Positions 28,413-32,283 of a stretch of DNA of 32,283 nucleotides are shown here, one piece after another. The notes beneath the pieces are model-generated. The model searched no databases. It was given only the letters and a program-made list of their open reading frames with translations, and was not told the origin of the DNA. Source of the stretch: UBA2767 sp964194535. Lineage in GTDB: Bacteria; Pseudomonadota; Alphaproteobacteria; Rhizobiales; Methyloligellaceae. Each line of letters starts with the position of its first letter. The first letter of the stretch is position 1. Position numbers and translations under genes: made by a program. Location of the stretch: assembly GCA_964194535.1 (NCBI GenBank), contig CAXMMX010000247.1, positions 1 to 32,283 on the forward strand, in the 5' to 3' direction.

Positions 28413-29443
28413 TGGAGTTCCTGCTCTTCACAAGCGGCTTTTTTCTCGTCTTTCTTCGCCGTGCCGATAGCCCGCGCGATCGCGAACAGGATATCGTCCA
28501 TGCCAAGCCCGGTAACGGCGGAAATGCGGTTCGCCTCGACACCGTGCGCTTGTAACAAAGCGCCGGCGGCTTGCTGGTGAAATTCTTCCGAAACCGCATC
28601 GCATTTCGTCAGCGCGACAATTTCCAGCTTCTCATCAAGCCCCGCGCCATAGGCTTTTAGCTCACCGCGTATGGTCGCATAATCCGCAACAACGTCTTCG
28701 TTCGTCACGTCGATCAGATGCAGGATCGCGCGGCAGCGCTCCACATGCCCCAGGAACCTGTCGCCGATACCTGAGCCCTCATGGGCACCCTCGATCAGCC
28801 CCGGAATATCGGCCAGCACAAAGTCCACATCGCCCGCGCGCACCACGCCAAGACCCGGATGCAGGGTGGTGAAGGGATAGTCGGCAATCTTCGGATTGGC
28901 TCCTGAGGTGGCCGCCAGAAACGTCGATTTGCCGGCATTGGGCAAACCAATAAGCCCGGCGTCGGCGATCAGCTTGAGCCGCAGCCAGATGGTCAGCTCC
29001 TCCCCTTCCTCGCCAGGGTTGGCCCTGCGCGGGGCCTGATTGGTGGACGATTTGAAATGGGCATTGCCGAACCCGCCATTGCCGCCTTTTGCCAGCACAA
29101 GGCGTTCGCCTATTTCGGTCAGGTCACCGAGCAGCGTTTCATTGTCTTCGGCAAATATCTGCGTGCCGGGCGGCACCGGGAGGATTTTATCCTTTCCCGC
29201 CGCGCCAAAGCGATCCTTGCCCATGCCATGGATGCCCTTCTCCGCCTTGAAGTGCTGCACGTAGCGATAGTCTATCAGCGTGTTGAGATTATCGACGCAC
29301 TCGGCAATCACGTCACCGCCGCGCCCGCCATTGCCGCCGTCAGGACCGCCGAATTCAACATATTTCTCGCGCCGGAAACTGGTGCAGCCGGCACCGCCGC
29401 TACCCGAGCGGACATAAACGCGGGCCTGGTCAAGAAACTTCAT
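28400..29443 (-). CDS. obgE: GTPase ObgE/CgtA
   Basis: Essential ribosome-associated GTPase of 347 aa involved in 50S assembly. The glycine-rich Obg fold (about 1-158) shows GGPDGGNGGRGGDV, GKDRFGAAGKD and GNGGFGNAHFKSSTNQAP. The G domain has G1 GLPNAGKS (166-173), G3 DIPG (212-215) and G4 TKCD (279-282). The C-terminus is short and charged, as in alphaproteobacterial ObgE. It is downstream of rplU-rpmA, its usual neighbours. Confidence 0.98.
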   Translation of the reverse strand: MKFLDQARVYVRSGSGGAGCTSFRREKYVEFGGPDGGNGGRGGDVIAECVDNLNTLIDYRYVQHFKAEKGIHGMGKDRFGAAGKDKILPVPPGTQIFAEDNETLLGDLTEIGERLVLAKGGNGGFGNAHFKSSTNQAPRRANPGEEGEELTIWLRLKLIADAGLIGLPNAGKSTFLAATSGANPKIADYPFTTLHPGLGVVRAGDVDFVLADIPGLIEGAHEGSGIGDRFLGHVERCRAILHLIDVTNEDVVADYATIRGELKAYGAGLDEKLEIVALTKCDAVSEEFHQQAAGALLQAHGVEANRISAVTGLGMDDILFAIARAIGTAKKDEKKAACEEQELQWQP

Positions 29444-29565
29444 GACAACACTCTGATAAAAATGGTTTTCATAGTCTCACTATCGGTGTCTATCGGCGTG
29501 GCTTCACCCGCGCAAGGCGCGGACGCAGATTTGGTGAAGCGGGATCAGCGTGCTCATGCCGCGCC

Positions 29566-30156
29566 CTACTGCTTCAGGCTCACCCAGACGGCCCGCTCCT
29601 GTACAAATTCTTCAGACGCAACCGAAGCGTTCAGGGCCGCGCAATCGCACATGCCCGGGCAGGAAAACTGGAACCCGCATTTCTCCAGCACCCGCCTTGA
29701 ACCGCGATTGGCCGCCATGCAACGCCCGATGATGCGCTCTACATCGAGCGCGGCAAATGCATGGTCGATGATCGCCTGCGCCGCCTCGGTCGCCAGTCCC
29801 TTGCCTCAATGGGACTGCCCAAGAAAATAAGTGATTTCCGGCTCGCCATTGTCATTGGAGCGCACGCCCGCGGCCCCGGCAATCGTGCCATCCTTGAGGG
29901 TGATCACGAGAGAGATTTTTCTCGGATCGGCATTCGCCCGGCTTGCCGCTATCCAGCTCTCGGCGTTCTTTTCCGAATAGGGATGGGGAAGACGGCTCAT
30001 CTGCGAGGCGATAGCCATATTGTTGGCCACCCCGGCGAAGGGTTTTGCGTCTTCTGGCTCCGGCAACCGCAACACCAGCCCGCCGGTGGTTATCGGCAGG
30101 CGCTTCGCTCTCGCACTTCGGCTCTGTTCGTCACTTTCTTCACTTTGTGCATTCAT
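29566..30156 (-). pseudogene. GNAT N-acetyltransferase (RimJ/RimL type) interrupted by an in-frame TGA
   Basis: One continuous frame of 197 codons from ATG 30156 to TAG at 29566-29568 encodes an acetyltransferase, broken by a single TGA at 29806-29808. Before it: TTGGLVLRLPEPEDAKPFAG and GEPEITYFLGQSH. After it, in the same frame: GKGLATEAAQAIIDHAFAAL, ERIIGRCMAANRGSRRVLEK and CGFQFSCPG. The acetyl-CoA site of these proteins reads WGKGxATEA, so the TGA replaces the conserved Trp by one base (TGG to TGA). Everything downstream is intact, including the usual NxxSxxxLEKxGF region. A fresh nonsense mutation or a base-calling error both fit. The gene has a GGAG ribosome binding site and starts right after the rpmA terminator. 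A GNAT gene is common at this place in alphaproteobacteria. Confidence 0.85.
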
Positions 30157-30171
30157 GGCTCCGCTCCGGTC

Positions 30172-30207
30172 AAAAGAAAAAGGGGAGATGGCATCCCATC
30201 TCCCCTT
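30172..30207 (-). terminator. Rho-independent terminator after rpmA
   Basis: On the minus strand a perfect 12-bp stem (AAGGGGAGATGG with its complement) around a four-base loop is followed by TTTCTTTTG, together giving a run of U residues. It lies 64 bases after the rpmA stop codon and separates the two ribosomal protein genes from GNAT-obgE-proBA. The GNAT start codon is only about 16 bases beyond, so downstream genes need read-through or an internal promoter. Confidence 0.85.
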
Positions 30208-30270
30208 GCTTGACCTTGTGCGATCCCCCGGTTTGATGAAATGCCGGCGGGTCGTATTTGAAAACCGCCG

Positions 30271-30534
30271 TTATTTGGCGGCCATCGGGTCCACCGAAAC
30301 ATATACGCGCCCTTTGGCCTTGGTGGCGAAACTCACATGACCTTCGCGCTCGGCAAAAATCGTATGGTCCTTGCCCATGCCGACGCCTTCGCCCGGGTGC
30401 CATTTGGTACCGCGCTGACGAATGATAATGTTTCCAGGAATTACGTTCTCACCGCCAAATTTCTTGACGCCAAGACGCCGGCCGGCCGAGTCGCGTCCGT
30501 TGCGTGATGAACCGCCTGCTTTTTTATGAGCCAT
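30271..30534 (-). CDS. rpmA: 50S ribosomal protein L27
   Basis: Ribosomal protein of 87 aa whose N-terminus reaches the peptidyl transferase centre. It starts MAHKKAGGSSRNGRDSAGRR and continues LGVKKFGGENVIPGNIIIRQ and GTKWHPGEGVGMGKDHTIFA, the standard L27 sequence. There is no Firmicutes-type cleavable leader. A small hairpin with CCCCG/CGGGG arms followed by TTTT lies in the 49 bases between rplU and rpmA and may adjust their ratio. Confidence 0.98.
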   Translation of the reverse strand: MAHKKAGGSSRNGRDSAGRRLGVKKFGGENVIPGNIIIRQRGTKWHPGEGVGMGKDHTIFAEREGHVSFATKAKGRVYVSVDPMAAK

Positions 30535-30583
30535 TAATCTGTCCTCTCAAAACCCCGTATACAGGATCGGGGCCGTTTCGTCG

Positions 30584-31054
30584 CTACTTTTTCGCGGCAG
30601 GCTTTTTAGCGGCAGGCTTCTTGGCGGCGGGTTTGGCATCCGCCTTTGTCTCGGCTTTTTTCGCCGCCGGTTTCTTAGCCTTTGCCTTTTCTTCCTTCTT
30701 TGCCGGGGCAGGCTTGGCAGCCGCCTTCGACGGTTTCTTGCCGCCGGTTAGAATCTCGGTGATGCGTATCGCGGTCAGATGCTGGCGGTGGCCCTTTTTG
30801 CGGCGGTAGTTCTTGCGCCGTTTCTTCTTGAAAACAAGAATCTTGTCGGCGCGCTTCTGCTCAATAATCTGGCCTGCCACGCTGGCGCCGGACACTGTGG
30901 GCGTGCCTATCTGCGCAGGCCCTTCGCCACCCAGAAACAGCACTTCTTCGAATTGGATGATTTCACCCGCCTCACCAGCAAGTTTCTCAACCTCGATAAC
31001 ATCTTCGGGGGAAACGCGATATTGTTTACCGCCAGTGCGGATCACTGCGTACAT
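30584..31054 (-). CDS. rplU: 50S ribosomal protein L21 with Lys/Ala-rich C-terminal tail
   Basis: Ribosomal protein of 156 aa. The first 103 residues are ordinary L21: MYAVIRTGGKQYRVSPEDVI, then AGQIIEQKRADKILVFKKKR and KNYRRKKGHRQHLTAIRITE. They are followed by a tail of about 50 residues built of Lys, Ala and Pro, ending in three PAAKK-type repeats. Standard L21 is about 103 aa, so the tail is an extension. Similar basic tails occur in some alphaproteobacterial L21 proteins and probably contact rRNA. A well-formed promoter lies about 145 bases upstream. Confidence 0.97.
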   Translation of the reverse strand: MYAVIRTGGKQYRVSPEDVIEVEKLAGEAGEIIQFEEVLFLGGEGPAQIGTPTVSGASVAGQIIEQKRADKILVFKKKRRKNYRRKKGHRQHLTAIRITEILTGGKKPSKAAAKPAPAKKEEKAKAKKPAAKKAETKADAKPAAKKPAAKKPAAKK

Positions 31055-31199
31055 CGGACTTAATCCTTATTGTTCCGCGCCCTGCGGCGCCGCGTGAGTG
31101 ACGCGGACTTTGCTCATGGTTGAGAACCGTATCTTCGGCTGAGCCTCGGACAGCGCATTTACGCGCGAGCCATTTCAATCTTCGCACGTTTCGCGGCGC

Positions 31200-31227
31200 A
31201 CTATACGGATCAAGCGCGCGAAGTCAA
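31200..31227 (-). promoter_or_regulatory. Sigma-70-type promoter of the rplU-rpmA operon
   Basis: On the minus strand TTGACT (31222-31227) and TATAGT (31200-31205) are separated by 16 bases, the best promoter match in the window. Transcription would start near 31193 and leave an untranslated leader of about 140 bases before rplU. That leader is long enough for ribosomal-protein control, but I recognise no known structure in it. Confidence 0.65.
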
Positions 31228-31351
31228 TTTGGCCATTGCAGGCATCTGTATCATCATATCATTCGTAGATTGAAGCGATATGGCATCGGTATTGGGCAAC
31301 CGCTCAGACTCTGCTGAAATTCAGGTTCATCGCTTAACAGGAGTGAAGATA

Positions 31352-31846
31352 ATGAAACGTTTTCTGTTCGGTGCTATCGCCGGTATTTTGTTTGGTTTCG
31401 CGCTCGGCATTTTCATTTATCCGTTCTGGTTCCTGAACGAGGCCGCAACGGAGCAATTGGTCGAAAACAGCGCCCGGGTTGAAATTGCGAAGGGCGAATT
31501 CATCCAAACCAATCCCTCCGACCCGGTGCACTATGACAAGGGCCATGTAACGCTTTATAGCGAGGGAGACGGGCGATCGAGCGTTCACCTCGGCAATGAT
31601 TTCCAGGTCGGGCCCGGACCCGCGTTCCATGTTTATCTGGTCGATCACGCCAAGGTTCGCAGCGCCAAGGATTTCAATGATGCAAAAAAGCTTGATCTGG
31701 GCAAAATCCGGTCATTCAGGGGCAGCCAGATTTTCCCGGTGCCGGCATCGGCGGATATTGCGGCCTTTAAAAGCGTCGTTGTCTGGTGTCAGGAATTCGG
31801 CGTTCTGATTTCTCCGGCAACGTTGAACAAGGGCAAGAGTTCATAG
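31352..31846 (+). CDS. DM13-domain membrane-anchored protein
   Basis: Protein of about 164 aa with one N-terminal membrane segment (LFGAIAGILFGFALGIFIYPF) followed by an extracytoplasmic DM13 domain. Signature stretches are KGEFIQTNPSDPVHYDKGHV, VHLGNDFQVGPGPAFHVYLV, IRSFRGSQIFPVP and FKSVVVWCQEFGVLISPATL, with the conserved Cys. DM13 domains are thought to act in electron transfer, but this rests on prediction. The ATG at 31352 has AGGAG upstream and places the anchor first; the longer frame from 31280 is rejected. Divergent from rplU. Confidence 0.88.
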   Translation: MKRFLFGAIAGILFGFALGIFIYPFWFLNEAATEQLVENSARVEIAKGEFIQTNPSDPVHYDKGHVTLYSEGDGRSSVHLGNDFQVGPGPAFHVYLVDHAKVRSAKDFNDAKKLDLGKIRSFRGSQIFPVPASADIAAFKSVVVWCQEFGVLISPATLNKGKSS

Positions 31847-31860
31847 GGAGCGACCTTCTC

Positions 31861-31963
31861 CCGCCTGACGGCACCATGAGGCGCTGTTTTAAGCTGGTCC
31901 GACGCATAGCGGCACCATGAGGTGCTGTTTTGAGCTGGCCTACCGCCTGACGGCACCATGAGG
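31861..31963. repeat. 41-bp tandem repeat, about two and a half copies
   Basis: The phrase GGCACCATGAGG recurs at 31870, 31911 and 31952, exactly 41 bases apart. Copies one and two continue with GCTGTTTTRAGCTGG. The third copy is cut after the shared phrase. It lies directly after the DM13 gene, in the stretch between that gene and the tRNA fragment, which holds no other gene. Confidence 0.8.
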
Positions 31964-32046
31964 CCAGGGCACGCCAACCCTTGAATTGTTCAACCACTCC
32001 CGATATCGAGAGTTCAGTCCCGTGACCACGACACTCATATCTCAGC

Positions 32047-32091
32047 GGAGGGGTGCCAGAGTGGTTGAATGGGGCGGTCTCGAAAACCGTT
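32047..32091 (+). tRNA. 5' half of tRNA-Ser(CGA), interrupted
   Basis: GGAGGGGTGCCAGAGTGG and the following bases match a serine tRNA: acceptor 5' strand at 32047-32053, D arm, then an anticodon arm with stem GCGGT/ACCGT and loop CTCGAAA. The anticodon is CGA at 32081-32083. After the 3' side of the anticodon stem (about 32091) the match ends. The expected long variable arm, T arm and 3' acceptor strand (CCCCTCC) are absent; AT-rich DNA follows. As seen here the gene cannot give a functional tRNA. Confidence 0.85.
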
Positions 32092-32140
32092 GTAAATCAT
32101 AATAATTAAAGTATATCAATAAGCTACAATTTTTTAAGAC

Positions 32141-32173
32141 TTACATACATATTACATACAATTCTGTATGTAA
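32141..32173. promoter_or_regulatory. Direct and inverted TTACATACA sites, possible integrase arm sites or operator
   Basis: TTACATACA occurs at 32141-32149 and again at 32152-32160, 11 bases apart (one helical turn). The second copy forms a perfect inverted repeat with TGTATGTAA at 32165-32173 around a four-base spacer. The group lies between the tRNA break and the start codon of the integrase-like frame, where arm-type recombinase sites or an operator would be expected. Confidence 0.6.
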
Positions 32174-32191
32174 CGGTGTTATCATCAGTGC

Positions 32192-32283
32192 ATGTCCAGC
32201 GCTGGTCTCAATCCCTACGAACTCAAAACGATCAAGGGCTATCCCGACACGCTAAAAATCTATCGGATCGATCGAAGTCGGTA
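32192..32283 (+). CDS. Probable phage-type integrase (tyrosine recombinase), N-terminus only
   Basis: An ATG at 32192 opens a frame that runs off the window after 30 codons. The visible residues (GLNPYELKTIKGYPDTLKIY, then RIDRSR) resemble the N-terminal beta-strand region of phage integrases from alphaproteobacterial islands, which read LKIYR followed by a short polar segment and a Trp. Its place next to a broken tRNA gene supports the reading. No catalytic residue is within the window, and there is no clear ribosome binding site, so the call is tentative. Confidence 0.5.
   Translation, partial: MSSAGLNPYELKTIKGYPDTLKIYRIDRSR

Noticed and set aside
29806..29808. UGA read as tryptophan throughout the genome
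   Set aside because: Several confident genes in this window end with TGA exactly where the families end, so TGA is a stop codon here.
29468..29830. Signal-peptide-like plus-strand start (MVFIVSLSVSIGVASPAQGA)
   Set aside because: The hydrophobic start is attractive, but the frame at once runs antisense through the intact second half of the GNAT gene, and no ribosome binding site is present.
31861..31963. CRISPR array
   Set aside because: Only two and a half copies, and the whole 41-bp period is conserved rather than alternating repeats with unique spacers.
32091..32283. Group I intron in the tRNA-Ser gene
   Set aside because: Known bacterial tRNA introns of this class sit in the anticodon loop; here the match continues past the loop through the 3' side of the stem. 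The following frame looks like an integrase, not a homing endonuclease. It is not fully excluded without the downstream sequence.

Overview
The window looks like chromosomal DNA from an alphaproteobacterium, most likely of the Hyphomicrobiales (rhizobial) type. I infer this from the family signatures and from gene order: rplU-rpmA-(GNAT)-obgE-proB-proA-nadD-rsfS-rlmH-envC-ctpA-divergent polysaccharide deacetylase-rppH on the minus strand, facing priA-atpHAGDC on the plus strand. Coding DNA is mostly GC-rich; the first 1.9 kb and the last 200 bases are visibly more AT-rich.

Layout. 40-6782 (minus): an MscS-type channel, a thioesterase broken by a one-base frameshift, an M20 amidohydrolase, a class IV aminotransferase, a DUF3750 exported protein and a DAO-type FAD oxidoreductase. 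6783-7779: a repeat-rich intergenic zone with a 130-bp palindromic element, a 36-bp tandem duplication and two tiny predicted secreted proteins (64 and 41 aa), the second with a strong terminator. 7780-10965 (minus): an L,D-transpeptidase, a XerC-type recombinase and a transaldolase-like fructose-6-phosphate aldolase. 11069-19636 (plus): priA, an isocyanide-hydratase-like DJ-1 protein, the F1 part of ATP synthase (atpHAGDC) and a small membrane protein. 19667-31054 (minus): the long housekeeping run from rplU down to rppH. It covers ribosomal proteins and ribosome assembly or silencing (L21, L27, ObgE, RsfS, RlmH), proline synthesis (ProB, ProA), NAD synthesis (NadD), cell-wall remodelling (EnvC-like, CtpA, polysaccharide deacetylase) and RNA 5'-end processing (RppH). 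In this run the GNAT acetyltransferase carries an in-frame TGA where a conserved Trp is expected.

The right end is the most unusual part. A plus-strand DM13-domain protein is followed by a 41-bp tandem repeat and then by the 5' half of a tRNA-Ser(CGA) gene. The tRNA stops matching just after its anticodon stem and runs into AT-rich DNA. That DNA carries two direct and one inverted copy of TTACATACA, followed by the first 30 codons of a reading frame resembling the N-terminus of a phage-type integrase. I read this as the left junction of an integrative element that continues beyond the window. No CRISPR array, rRNA or complete tRNA was seen. All family assignments rest on motif recognition by eye; no database search was run.
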